Assembly: GCF_910588665.1 (NCBI RefSeq)
Contig: NZ_CAJUPR010000007.1
Location: forward strand, 1 to 64,000
Direction: 5' to 3'
Origin: an uncultured Brachyspira sp.
GTDB taxonomy: Bacteria > Spirochaetota > Brachyspiria > Brachyspirales > Brachyspiraceae
Length of the DNA: 64,000 nt
Within the stretch, counting starts at the first letter, position 1. Each line of letters opens with the position of its first letter. The notes beneath the pieces are model-generated. The model was not told the DNA's origin, did not search any database, and saw only the letters and a list, made by a program, of their open reading frames with translations. Below are positions 28,047 to 36,885 of the stretch, piece after piece. Both the position numbers and the translations under genes were made by a program.

Positions 28047-28895
28047 GTGTCAGATAATAATAAATTTATTCTTACTGCTTTATTGGCTTATATAATGTGG
28101 GGGCTTCTTCCTTTGTATTGGAAGCAGGTTCAAAATTTTGATTCCGCATTCGTTTTAGGCATAAGAATCATTACTACTTTTATATTCAGTTTAATTATTG
28201 TTATATATAAAAGATCTGATTTATATAAGGGATTAAGGCATTTGATATTAATAATTACTGCAGGTATTTTTTTAGGTATTAATTGGTATTTGTATATTTA
28301 TGCTGTCAATTCAGGTCATGTTCTTGATGCTGGACTTGCATATTATATAGCTCCGATTTTAAGTATTTTGATAGGAATAATATTTTTTAGAGATAAAAAA
28401 ACTAAATTAGAATATGCAGCTATTATTTTAATGTTTATCGGAATGATTTATCAGACTATAACATTAGGAAAGCCTCCTATTACAGCATTTTTTATAGGTC
28501 TTACTTTTGCAGTGTACGGATTATTAAAAAAACTTACGGTATATTCCAGCTCGGAAAGTTTATTTTTAGAAACGGCAGCTATAATTATTCCGTCTTTAAT
28601 TTTAAGTAAAATATATTTTCCTTCTTCGCCTCAGCCGATTCATACTTGGATTGCTTTGATGTTTTCAGGAATTGCAACAGGAATACCTCTGTATTTATAT
28701 GCTAAGGCTGCTAAGGGACTTGAAATTTCTACTCTTGGTTTTCTGCAGTTTTTAGTTCCCATGTCTGCCACATTGCTTGCAGTTTTTGTTTATAAAGAAG
28801 AGATTAATTTGAATAGGCTGATTACCCTTATTATTATAATAACGGCTTCTTTTTTGTATGCATTATCAATATTAGTAAATTCTGAAAAATCATAA
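28047..28895 (+). CDS. rarD: RarD-type EamA family transporter
   Basis: The 282-residue inner-membrane protein has ten hydrophobic segments in two EamA halves and the RarD opening AYIMWGLLPLYWKQVQN. The family exports metabolites; substrates of RarD are uncertain. The start codon is GTG, two bases after the rpe stop, with AAAAAGGG inside the rpe end as ribosome site, so it is coupled to rpe. It ends the rnc-rpe-rarD operon. Confidence 0.82.
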   Translation: MSDNNKFILTALLAYIMWGLLPLYWKQVQNFDSAFVLGIRIITTFIFSLIIVIYKRSDLYKGLRHLILIITAGIFLGINWYLYIYAVNSGHVLDAGLAYYIAPILSILIGIIFFRDKKTKLEYAAIILMFIGMIYQTITLGKPPITAFFIGLTFAVYGLLKKLTVYSSSESLFLETAAIIIPSLILSKIYFPSSPQPIHTWIALMFSGIATGIPLYLYAKAAKGLEISTLGFLQFLVPMSATLLAVFVYKEEINLNRLITLIIIITASFLYALSILVNSEKS

Positions 28896-28951
28896 ATACT
28901 AAAAATGCCTTGTACTGCAGGTAATACATAATTAAAGCTGCAGAAAGCTGA

Positions 28952-29938
28952 TTACAGTTTTTTCTGTTTCTTTAGTCTTTTTTTCTCATATTTTTGTATT
29001 TTTTTCTTTTCTTTTTCTTCTGATTTTAATGCAGTCTGCAAATTGCCGTTATTAATTATATAATCCAAGCAAAAATTATAATCTTTATGCATTATATTAA
29101 GCTCTGGTATTTGTTTTGCAAATTTAACATAATCGGATTTTTCAAGCATCTTTATTATATATTCGCCTTCATTAAAATAATTATTCTTAAATAAATTTCC
29201 GATTTCACTGGTTGTCATATCCTCTATATTAAACTGAAATCTTTTTGTAAGATATCTTTTGAATATAAATGTCAGTTCAAAATAATACTGTGCATATTTA
29301 TTTTCATTATAATATAAATCGCAGTCTATAAGTTTTAATGCATTTAATGCCTCAGTATCTTCTTTTATATTTATTTTTTCATTGAATTTTTTTTCTATAT
29401 ATTTCACCAAAGCAAAAATTAATATTATTATTCCTATAACTGAAAACGCTATTAATATTATAAATATCCATACATATTTAGGCATATCTATATTTACTGT
29501 GCTTTTCATAGGAGGAAGAGTTTTTCCGTCAGAAAAAGAATGAACTAATATATTTATATCTTCTCCTATAAGTTCTCTATATTCATTATTATAATTATAT
29601 GAAATCTTAAACGGATATATTACAAACTGACCTACATCATAAAACCCTATTTTATATTTTATTATTCTTTCTTTATATTTGACTGTATTTCTATTAATAT
29701 TTTTTACGGATATAATACGGCATTTATTATCTCTGCTGTCAAATGATATATCTTCAAATTTATAATCTATATTATTTTTTGATATAATACTAATCTCATA
29801 ATCTATAGTATCTCCGATTATAGTATTTATGGAAGAAATATTATATGCTGCCCTTATTATAGTATCTTTTTCTATTTGTTTTTTACATGATATTAATAAT
29901 ATAAGCAATGCCGTAAATAATATAAATAATTTTTTCAT
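28952..29938 (-). CDS. BatD-like lipoprotein with internal membrane helix
   Basis: The 328-residue protein starts with a lipoprotein signal (MKKLFILFTALLILLISC, Cys at 18), followed by a beta-rich exported domain of about 130 residues, one membrane helix (about 153-178, YVWIFIILIAFSVIGIIILI), and a cytoplasmic helical C-terminus containing FKRYLTKRFQFNIEDMTTSE. That last motif and the layout resemble BatD-type aerotolerance proteins. No BatA/BatB von Willebrand proteins are next to it. It begins four bases inside the tsaE stop. Confidence 0.5.
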   Translation of the reverse strand: MKKLFILFTALLILLISCKKQIEKDTIIRAAYNISSINTIIGDTIDYEISIISKNNIDYKFEDISFDSRDNKCRIISVKNINRNTVKYKERIIKYKIGFYDVGQFVIYPFKISYNYNNEYRELIGEDINILVHSFSDGKTLPPMKSTVNIDMPKYVWIFIILIAFSVIGIIILIFALVKYIEKKFNEKINIKEDTEALNALKLIDCDLYYNENKYAQYYFELTFIFKRYLTKRFQFNIEDMTTSEIGNLFKNNYFNEGEYIIKMLEKSDYVKFAKQIPELNIMHKDYNFCLDYIINNGNLQTALKSEEKEKKKIQKYEKKRLKKQKKL

Positions 29939-30384
29939 GAAATAATACTAATCCTATATAATCTGTTATTTTCTTCATACATTTCTATTTCAAGCAGATA
30001 ATAAGGAGCTTCAAAATATTCTATAAATTTATTTCCCCATTCTATAATGGTAATTCCGTTTTCTCTGATTTTATCATTAAATCCTATATCATCAAGTTCT
30101 TCTATAGTATTAAGTCTGTATAAGTCGGTATGTCTGAGTATGCTTTCTTTTCCGTTAAGCATTATATTATATTCATTTATCAGCGTAAAAGAAGGACTGC
30201 TTATAATATCGCCGCTTTCAAGCAATTTTGAAAGTATTCTCACAAATGTAGTTTTTCCGAAGCCTAAATTGCCTTCCATAATAATGATATCTCTATTCTT
30301 TATTATGCTTTTTAAATACTCGGCAACGATTTCTATATTTTCCTCATTTATATTTTTTTCTTCTTTTATAATTTCTTTTTTCAT
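29935..30384 (-). CDS. tsaE: tRNA t6A biosynthesis ATPase TsaE
   Basis: TsaE is the ATPase that supports TsaB/TsaD in making threonylcarbamoyladenosine at position 37 of ANN-decoding tRNAs. The 149-residue protein has Walker A GNLGFGKTTFVRIL (about 39-52), SPSFTLINEY (about 68-77), the HTDLYRL motif (about 86-92) and IIEWGNKF (about 112-119). Length and motif order are standard. Its stop overlaps the start of the BatD-like gene. No tsaB or tsaD is nearby. Confidence 0.93.
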   Translation of the reverse strand: MKKEIIKEEKNINEENIEIVAEYLKSIIKNRDIIIMEGNLGFGKTTFVRILSKLLESGDIISSPSFTLINEYNIMLNGKESILRHTDLYRLNTIEELDDIGFNDKIRENGITIIEWGNKFIEYFEAPYYLLEIEMYEENNRLYRISIIS

Positions 30385-30425
30385 ATTTTAATAGTTTTTA
30401 TTTTTTAAATTATAAAAATAATATA

Positions 30426-31403
30426 TTATAGAATATTATTTGTCAAATATGTAATATTATATTTTGCATTATAAACGGCGTTAATTTCCATAATGGCAAA
30501 TATGGATATTAATCTTAGCGAAAAATTACTCATATCAAGACCAGAAAGTAAAAATAAAGTAAATAATATAAGTTTTGGATAATATTTTTTTGATAATAAA
30601 GAAATCATAAACGATGAAAATAAAGTCATTAAAAACATTATTATAATTACCATATAAACGGTAAAAGGCAGATACATAATAATGCCTAAAGCTCCGAAAA
30701 AAGACATCATAATCAAAAAGAAATTTCTTCCGAAAATTAATATGCCCGTTATTAATAATATTATCAATATAATTATAAAAATTAAATATTTATCAATATT
30801 TGAAATGATAATTCTTTTTATGAATATTAATATATAGGCTGTCATTAATATTAAAAATGAAAAAGATGATAATTTGCTCATATATTTTGATACGAATATA
30901 GATACATAGTGAAAAATATCCTTGTCTATAATTTTATTTGAAGATATTAAAATATAATTAATACTAGATGAAAATAAAGAAAGAAGTATAAACATATATA
31001 TGCCTCTTTCCAATTCTGTTATGTTTTTTGAAAATATTATAGGCATTAGTATTTTTATTATTAGAATTAGCATAGATATAAAATACAATAATTCTATTAT
31101 ATTATAAATATTAATTTCAATCATATACAGCTTTAAAGTGCCGAATATTAAAAATAATATTCCAAATATGAATAAGGAAATATTTGAACTAAATAAGCTA
31201 TTGTAGAATTTATAAAATACTAAAAAATAAAATAATATTAGTACAATATAATCAAAAATAAATGAAATTGTATAAAAATAAGAGTTGTTATCAATGACAG
31301 ATGATCTGAAAAGTATATAATTAAAAAATACGGCTGAAATTAATATATATGACCAGAAATTGTATGTTACTACAAAAGAAGTATTTTTATTTATTTGAAG
31401 CAT
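30426..31403 (-). CDS. Polytopic membrane protein, unknown function
   Basis: 325 residues with about nine hydrophobic segments and very short loops, nearly all Ile/Leu/Phe/Ser. I recognise no family or conserved charged motif. It could be a small transporter or an envelope-polymer flippase-like protein, but nothing in the sequence decides this. No Shine-Dalgarno is clear. It sits between tsaE and an L,D-transpeptidase gene on the same strand. Confidence 0.55.
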   Translation of the reverse strand: MLQINKNTSFVVTYNFWSYILISAVFFNYILFRSSVIDNNSYFYTISFIFDYIVLILFYFLVFYKFYNSLFSSNISLFIFGILFLIFGTLKLYMIEINIYNIIELLYFISMLILIIKILMPIIFSKNITELERGIYMFILLSLFSSSINYILISSNKIIDKDIFHYVSIFVSKYMSKLSSFSFLILMTAYILIFIKRIIISNIDKYLIFIIILIILLITGILIFGRNFFLIMMSFFGALGIIMYLPFTVYMVIIIMFLMTLFSSFMISLLSKKYYPKLILFTLFLLSGLDMSNFSLRLISIFAIMEINAVYNAKYNITYLTNNIL

Positions 31404-31466
31404 TAATTATTATCCGATTATTATATATATTATTATGATAATATTTTTATAAAAAATTGCAAGAAT

Positions 31467-32207
31467 TTAAAATATATAGTCTCCATTATAATCTGTTTTT
31501 ATATTTAATTCTTTTTTAGTATATTCAAATATATCATAGCCGGATTTTATATTAGTCCAAAAACTAACTATATTTTTATTGTAATATTTTTTATAATGAT
31601 TGAAATTTGCATCGTTCATTTTAAAAGGAAATATATAAACAGGTATTTTATTCTGACCGCTGTCTTTTGCATATACAGCATACATATAAATTTCCTTTAT
31701 TTTATCATCGGTCATAGGTATGCATCCTATTGTAGCATAAGAACCATGAATAAATATATCTCCGCCGAGTCTTTGATTAACGCTTTTCTTTTTATCAGAT
31801 TCATTCGGATAATTAATACCCAAAGAAAGATAGTAGCTGCTTGCAGGATTAAATCTGTCTATATAATAAAAACCTTCAGGAACCTGCAAATCTCCCTCCA
31901 TTCTTTTAGGACCAAGTACTCCCGATTTTGCAGCTATATTATACGATGCTATTTTTTTATATATTTTATCCGATTCATTCTTTGCATATATTTCAAGTAT
32001 GTCTTCCTGCTTATATACTGTTATTAATATATTAATATCTTGCAATATTATATTATTATTTTTTAATATGTTTTTAATAAACTCTTCTTTTTCTTTTACC
32101 GCAGTTCTTACCCTTTTGTATCTTTTTTGCTCATCAAGAAAACCGCCTGCAAATAAAATAAAATTGAAAGTATTAAAAATAATAATAAAAATAAAAACTT
32201 TTTTCAT
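31467..32207 (-). CDS. L,D-transpeptidase (YafK-like)
   Basis: The 246-residue exported enzyme has a signal peptide (MKKVFIFIIIFNTFNFILFA) and a YkuD catalytic domain. The active site reads GGDIFIHGSYATIGCIPMTD (about 140-159), with the HG...GC pattern carrying the nucleophilic Cys. The preceding GPKRMEGDLQVPEGFYYI segment is typical of YafK-like members, which act on peptidoglycan cross-links or protein attachment. Acts in the periplasm. The substrate (3-3 cross-link, lipoprotein tether or cleavage) is not decided by sequence. Confidence 0.85.
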   Translation of the reverse strand: MKKVFIFIIIFNTFNFILFAGGFLDEQKRYKRVRTAVKEKEEFIKNILKNNNIILQDINILITVYKQEDILEIYAKNESDKIYKKIASYNIAAKSGVLGPKRMEGDLQVPEGFYYIDRFNPASSYYLSLGINYPNESDKKKSVNQRLGGDIFIHGSYATIGCIPMTDDKIKEIYMYAVYAKDSGQNKIPVYIFPFKMNDANFNHYKKYYNKNIVSFWTNIKSGYDIFEYTKKELNIKTDYNGDYIF

Positions 32208-32332
32208 AAAAAACTATCAAAAACCTCTGTCATAACTTAATATCGTTATAATTAATATTTTCTTGATAAAAAATAGATTTTGCTATATCATTTATAATAA
32301 TAAAACATATAACTTAAGGAGGAATATATCAA

Positions 32333-32692
32333 ATGTTAACTTTTAAAACTATTGATGAAAAAGAGATGCAGAATATTATTGATACTAAGGAGATAAGCGA
32401 TAATATAAAAAATGATTCCGAAAATGTTATAGCAATATTTACTCAAAATTGGTGCGGAGATTGGAAAGGATTGCAAAGAGAATTAAATGCTAATGAGAAA
32501 ACATGCCCTATAGATATAACTATTTATGTTTGCTTATACAATGAAAGTTCTTTATATGAATCTTTTATGAATTTTAAAGAAACCGTATGGAATAATGATC
32601 TTATACCTTATTTAAGATATTATAAAAACGGTTCTTTTATAAAAGATACCAATCATCTGCCTTTTCAAAGATTAATAAAGATATTCGGATAA
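32333..32692 (+). CDS. Thioredoxin-fold protein with WCGDWK site
   Basis: 119 residues, no signal peptide. The pattern is thioredoxin-like: a strand (VIAIFTQNWCGDWKGLQREL) bearing WCGDW at the active-site position, and a cis-Pro loop (NDLIPYLRYYKNG). The second cysteine of CxxC is Trp-Lys here, so it is a one-Cys variant. It may act as a monothiol reductant or be a structural member. AAGGAGG ten bases before the ATG supports the start. Confidence 0.6.
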   Translation: MLTFKTIDEKEMQNIIDTKEISDNIKNDSENVIAIFTQNWCGDWKGLQRELNANEKTCPIDITIYVCLYNESSLYESFMNFKETVWNNDLIPYLRYYKNGSFIKDTNHLPFQRLIKIFG

Positions 32693-33193
32693 TAAATTAA
32701 ATTGCTATTTGTATTGATAATTATTAATATATGATTTTTATACAATTAATGCCTGTTTATAATATAAATAAAATATTACTGCATATTATGACAAATCTTA
32801 TATAAAAAATATTATACTATGTTCTGAAATATAAACTTTATTTTTTATAGTATTCTTTAGTCCTGTTGTACCTTTTCAGCAGTTATTTTTATTATTCTCT
32901 CTGTATAACCATCAATTAATATAAATATTTCAGCCTCTTTATCTGCGGTTAAAAAATTTTAATATTTTTGTTATTTAGTGCCATCAATTAATTATGTGTA
33001 TAGTATTACTATACATTTCAAACAAAAAACAAACTATATATTGTATAATTTATATATAAACAATATATAATTCATATATTTTATTATATTTTTGAGTATT
33101 ATAGCTTTTGATATTATTATGTATTTTATAATTTCAATAGCTTTGCTGATAATAAGCTTTTTATTTTTTTAGAATTTGTATTATAAAAAACGC
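32693..33193. other. Long non-coding gap upstream of arg operon
   Basis: This stretch is AT-rich with no complete gene. A minus-strand fragment at about 32857-32957 reads like eroded coding sequence (ADKEAEIFILIDGYTERIIK and on to a stop), with no start and no family I can name. The rest has poly-A/T runs. No riboswitch or T-box fold was recognised. Confidence 0.4.
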
Positions 33194-33221
33194 TTGACAT
33201 TTTTTGTATTTATATTATTAT
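33194..33221 (+). promoter_or_regulatory. Sigma-70-type promoter of arg operon
   Basis: A perfect TTGACA (33194-33199) and TATTAT (33216-33221) are spaced by 16 bases. The expected start is near 33228, about 32 bases before the putative leader peptide and 170 bases before argC. Confidence 0.65.
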
Positions 33222-33259
33222 CTTTGAATAAAGTATTAAACACTTTTAGGAAAGTAAAA

Positions 33260-33307
33260 ATGTATAATATTAATTCAAAATTAAAAAATAGTTCCTCAAG
33301 GCGTTAA
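33260..33307 (+). CDS. Putative arginine leader peptide
   Basis: A 15-codon reading frame, MYNINSKLKNSSSRR, begins with ATG at 33260 preceded by AGGAAAG (five-base spacing). It ends with two Arg codons (AGG, CGT, both likely uncommon in this AT-rich genome) directly before TAA. The Arg codons and stop lie in a small hairpin (AAGGC, loop GTTAA, GCCTT at 33299-33313). It sits between a good promoter and argC. This fits arginine-sensing ribosome stalling or attenuation, but I see no strong terminator after it. The position and Arg-Arg ending are direct observations; the role is inference. Confidence 0.45.
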   Translation: MYNINSKLKNSSSRR

Positions 33308-33400
33308 GCCTTCATATATTTCCAATATTTCTTTATTTAAATAAAAACGATTAAAATTTTTTCTTTTGCAGTAAAAAAATAATTATAGGAGCATAGTATT

Positions 33401-34459
33401 ATGATAAAAGTATCCATTATAGGTGCAACAGGATATGCAGGAATAGAATTAATCAGACTATTATTATCTCATAGTAAAGTTGAATTAAAAAATCTCTCAT
33501 CAAAAAGTTTTGCAGGTAAAAATATCAATGAAATATATTCAAATCTAAACAAAAATTGCGATAAAATATTATCAAACGAAAATCAAATATTTGAAGATAC
33601 CGATGCCGTATTTGCATCATTGCCTGCAGGATTAAGCGAAGATATTGCAAATAAATGCTATGAAAAAAATATTTTGTTTATAGATTTGGGAGCCGATTTC
33701 AGATTGGATAATGAAGAAGATTATAAAAAATGGTATGGAAAAGAATATAATCATAAAAATATACATAAAGAGGCTGTGTATTCAATACCTGAAATAATTA
33801 AATATGATAGTGTGCACAATAAAAAACAATTAAAAAATGCTAAAATTATAGCAAATCCGGGCTGTTATCCTACTTCTATAGGTTTGGCATTGGCGCCAGC
33901 TCTTTTAAAAAGATTAATATCAAAAGATGATATAATAGCGGATTCAAAATCAGGTGTTACAGGAGCAGGCAGGGAATTAACATTAAATACCCATTATGCA
34001 GAATGTAATGAAGCATTTTCTCCGTACAAAGTCGCAGAGCACAGACATACTCCTGAAATAGAACAAACATTGTCAAATATATACGGAGAAGATATAAAAA
34101 TAACTTTCGTACCCCATTTGCTTCCTTTAAATAGAGGAATAATTTCAACAATATATGCTAAATTAGAAAATAACAATAATGCATTAGAAAATATACATAA
34201 TATTTATAAAGAATTTTATAAAGATTCTAAATTTGTAAGGATATTAAATATAGGAAAAACTGCAAATTTAAAATATGTTAAATATTCAAATTACTGTGAT
34301 ATATCTTTGCATATAGATAAAAGAACCAATAAGCTTATAATAGTATCGGCAATAGATAACATGGTAAAGGGAGCGGCAGGACAGGCAATACAGAATATGA
34401 ATATAGCATTAGGATTAAAAGAAGATGATGGATTAAACATGATTCCTCCTGCCTTTTAA
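33401..34459 (+). CDS. argC: N-acetyl-gamma-glutamyl-phosphate reductase
   Basis: ArgC reduces N-acetylglutamyl phosphate with NADPH, the third step of ornithine synthesis. The 352-residue protein has the dinucleotide loop GATGYAGIELIRLL (about 8-21), the catalytic Cys in ANPGCYPTS (about 151-159), the SGVTGAGRE loop (about 186-194) and the HRHTPEIEQ substrate segment, all in order. AGGAG precedes the start. It heads argC-J-B-D; a 287-base repeat-filled gap separates it from argJ. Confidence 0.95.
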   Translation: MIKVSIIGATGYAGIELIRLLLSHSKVELKNLSSKSFAGKNINEIYSNLNKNCDKILSNENQIFEDTDAVFASLPAGLSEDIANKCYEKNILFIDLGADFRLDNEEDYKKWYGKEYNHKNIHKEAVYSIPEIIKYDSVHNKKQLKNAKIIANPGCYPTSIGLALAPALLKRLISKDDIIADSKSGVTGAGRELTLNTHYAECNEAFSPYKVAEHRHTPEIEQTLSNIYGEDIKITFVPHLLPLNRGIISTIYAKLENNNNALENIHNIYKEFYKDSKFVRILNIGKTANLKYVKYSNYCDISLHIDKRTNKLIIVSAIDNMVKGAAGQAIQNMNIALGLKEDDGLNMIPPAF

Positions 34460-34563
34460 TAAAAATTTTAGGAGGAATAAATGCAGTTTTAAAGTGATAA
34501 ACGCTAGATTATAACTTTAGTTGTTGTCAGCTATAAGCGGCTTTATAATTATCAGTAATAAAA
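34460..34563. other. Repeat-rich gap with orphan ribosome site
   Basis: Just after argC, an AGGAGG (34470-34475) is followed by ATG-CAG-TTT-TAA (34481-34492), a three-codon frame. Beyond it a degenerate palindrome (about 34495-34553; arms ATTATAA/TTATAAT) resembles the adjacent repeats (shared TTGTCAG and TAAGCGG). No gene otherwise. Confidence 0.5.
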
Positions 34564-34730
34564 ACAATTTTTATTAATAATACTTTCATAAAAATTGTAC
34601 GCCTCTGACAAGTTTACTTGTCAGAGCTTTTAAGCGGACAATTTTTATTAATAATACTTTCGTAAAAATTGTGCGCCTCTGACAAGTTTACTTGTCAGAG
34701 TTTTTAAGCGGACAATTTTTATTAATAATA
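34564..34730. repeat. Tandem palindromic element, 74-bp unit
   Basis: Two full units and a partial one, 74 bases apart. Each has 10-bp outer arms (TAAAAATTGT and ACAATTTTTA; copies at 34589-34647 and 34663-34721) enclosing a perfect 10-bp inner hairpin CTCTGACAAG-tttA-CTTGTCAGAG. The units differ by only a few bases, implying recent duplication. Related elements occur at 42.8 kb and 46.3 kb. Confidence 0.8.
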
Positions 34731-34746
34731 ATAGGAGACTTAAAAA

Positions 34747-35979
34747 ATGACATATATTAAACAAATTGAAGGCGGTGTATGCGCTGCTAAGGGTTTCATA
34801 GCAAACGGAATACATTCTGGAATAAAAAAAAAATACGGAAAAAAAGACTTAGCTGTAATTTATAGCGAAAGCTTATGTTCAGCAGGCGCAGTATATACGC
34901 AGAATAAAGTATTAGGAGCAAATATCATTGTAAGCAAAGATCATTTAAAAGACGGCAGAGCAAAAGCTGTTATATGCAATTCAGGAAATGCCAATACATG
35001 CAATAAAGACGGAATTGAAAAAGCGGAAGAGATGTGCAGACTTACAGCAGAAGCTTTAAATATTGACTGTAAAGATGTTGCTGTTGCTTCTACAGGTATT
35101 ATAGGCATGCCGCTTGAAATAGAGCCTATAAAAAAAAATATAAAATATTTAATAGATAATGCAGGACATTCTAAGCATCATGCCCAAAATGCCGCAGCTG
35201 CAATAATGACTACAGATACATCTATGAAAGAAGCTGCATTCCAATTTGAAATTGACGGCAAAACTATTCATATCGGAGGAATGGCGAAAGGAAGCGGAAT
35301 GATTCACCCTAATATGGCTACTATGCTTGCATTTTTAACAACCGACTTAAATATTACAAGCGAGATGCTTCAAAAAGCATTAAGCAGTGATGTAGAATCT
35401 ACATATAATATGGTTAGTGTTGATGGAGATACTTCTACTAATGACATGTGCATAGTGCTTGCCAACGGAGAGGCTGGAAATACTGTAATAGATAAAGAAG
35501 ATGATAATTATAAAATATTCTGCCGAGCATTGAATATGATTAATACATATTTATCAAAAGCTATGGCTAAAGACGGAGAAGGCGCCACAAAATTAATAGA
35601 ATGCGAGGTAATAAATGCAGGCGATATAAAATCGGCAAGAAAAATAGCAAAATCTGTAATAACTTCTAATTTGGTAAAAGCTGCTGTATTCGGCTGCGAT
35701 ATGAATTGGGGGCGTATTTCATGTGCGGTAGGATATACTGAGAATGCGGAGTTTGATATTAATAAAGTATCTATTAATGTCAGTTCTAAATACGGAGATA
35801 TGAATGTCTATAAAAACGGATACGGTATAGAGTTCAGCGAAGAAGAAGCTTTAAAAATATTAAAAGAAGATGAAATAAAAATAACAATAAATATGAACAT
35901 AGGCGAATGCAAAGCTTCCGCTTGGGGCTGTGATTTAACTTATGATTATGTAAAGATTAACGGCTCATACAGAAATTAA
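34747..35979 (+). CDS. argJ: Ornithine acetyltransferase / N-acetylglutamate synthase
   Basis: ArgJ transfers the acetyl group from N-acetylornithine to glutamate, giving the cyclic pathway; bifunctional forms also use acetyl-CoA. The 410-residue precursor has the self-cleavage region GMIHPNMATMLAFLTTD, with the nucleophile Thr following Ala-Thr-Met (about residue 194), and the matching loops SGNANTC (about 79-85) and STGIIG (about 117-122). The usual mono-/bifunctional distinction cannot be made. AGGAGA precedes the start. It is 20 bases ahead of argB. Confidence 0.93.
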   Translation: MTYIKQIEGGVCAAKGFIANGIHSGIKKKYGKKDLAVIYSESLCSAGAVYTQNKVLGANIIVSKDHLKDGRAKAVICNSGNANTCNKDGIEKAEEMCRLTAEALNIDCKDVAVASTGIIGMPLEIEPIKKNIKYLIDNAGHSKHHAQNAAAAIMTTDTSMKEAAFQFEIDGKTIHIGGMAKGSGMIHPNMATMLAFLTTDLNITSEMLQKALSSDVESTYNMVSVDGDTSTNDMCIVLANGEAGNTVIDKEDDNYKIFCRALNMINTYLSKAMAKDGEGATKLIECEVINAGDIKSARKIAKSVITSNLVKAAVFGCDMNWGRISCAVGYTENAEFDINKVSINVSSKYGDMNVYKNGYGIEFSEEEALKILKEDEIKITINMNIGECKASAWGCDLTYDYVKINGSYRN

Positions 35980-35999
35980 AAAAATCGGGAAGTAAAAAA

Positions 36000-36866
36000 A
36001 TGGAAAATATTTCAAATGCAGATAAAGCTTTTATATTAAATCAGGCTCTGCCTTATATACAAAAATACACTGGAAAAACCATTGTAATTAAATACGGCGG
36101 AAGCGCTATGGAAAATCAGGAATTAAAAAATAAAGTTATGACCGATGTTGCCTTGCTTTCCACAGTTGGAATAAAAGTTATAGTAGTTCATGGAGGAGGC
36201 AAAGATATTACAGCCGTACTGAAAAAGATGGGAAAGGAATCCAAGTTTATAAACGGACTTAGATATACGGACAAAGAAACTGCGGAAATAGTAAAAATGG
36301 TATTAGCTGGAAAAGTAAATAAAGATTTAGTAGCTTCTCTTGAAAACTCAGGGGGTAAATGCTTAGGAATATGCGGTATTGACGGAAAGATGTTTAAGGT
36401 AAGCAGATATAAAGGAGAAGGAGATTTGGGTTTTGTAGGCGATGTTGATAATGTTGATACAGATTTATTAAATACCATTATAACAAATAAATATATTCCC
36501 ATAGTTGCCACCATAGGATGCGATAATGAAGGAAATATATATAATATAAATGCAGATACTGCAGCTGCGAAAATAGCGGAAAGTCTTAAAGCAGAAACTT
36601 TAATATATATGACAGATACGCCTGGTCTTTTGAAAAATAAAGATGATGAGAGTTCTTTAATAAGTCAGATAAATATTAAAGATATAGATAATCTTATAGA
36701 AGACGGAACTATATCTGGAGGTATGATTCCTAAGGTAAAACATTGCATAGATGCAGTTAAAAATGGGGTTTCAAAAGTTTTTATAATAGACGGAAGATTA
36801 TGTCATTCGCTGTTAATAGAGATGTTTACTGATGAAGGTATAGGAACTATGTTTTATAAAGATTGA
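36000..36866 (+). CDS. argB: Acetylglutamate kinase
   Basis: ArgB phosphorylates N-acetylglutamate. The 288-residue kinase has IKYGGSAM (about 29-36), VHGGGKDITAVLKKMG (about 63-78), the INADTAAAKIAESLKA nucleotide segment (about 181-196) and SGGMIPKVK (about 239-247). About 25 residues precede the first strand, an N-terminal helix that in known enzymes goes with arginine-inhibited hexamers, so feedback inhibition by arginine is likely. It is between argJ (20 bases) and argD (19 bases). Confidence 0.93.
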   Translation: MENISNADKAFILNQALPYIQKYTGKTIVIKYGGSAMENQELKNKVMTDVALLSTVGIKVIVVHGGGKDITAVLKKMGKESKFINGLRYTDKETAEIVKMVLAGKVNKDLVASLENSGGKCLGICGIDGKMFKVSRYKGEGDLGFVGDVDNVDTDLLNTIITNKYIPIVATIGCDNEGNIYNINADTAAAKIAESLKAETLIYMTDTPGLLKNKDDESSLISQINIKDIDNLIEDGTISGGMIPKVKHCIDAVKNGVSKVFIIDGRLCHSLLIEMFTDEGIGTMFYKD

Positions 36867-36885
36867 TAATATTTAAGGAGAAAAA

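Noticed and set aside
32857..32957. Minus-strand coding-like fragment upstream of argC
   Set aside because: It reads as plausible protein for about 33 codons, but has no start and no family I can name, so it is only mentioned under the gap.
33222..33400. T-box or ARG-box leader before argC
   Set aside because: I searched for the T-box antiterminator bulge and for a repeated operator palindrome and saw neither; only the short leader frame stands out.
34564..34730. Possible CRISPR array or riboswitch between argC and argJ
   Set aside because: Two tandem palindromic units without variable spacers, and no known arginine riboswitch features; related copies lie beside unrelated genes.
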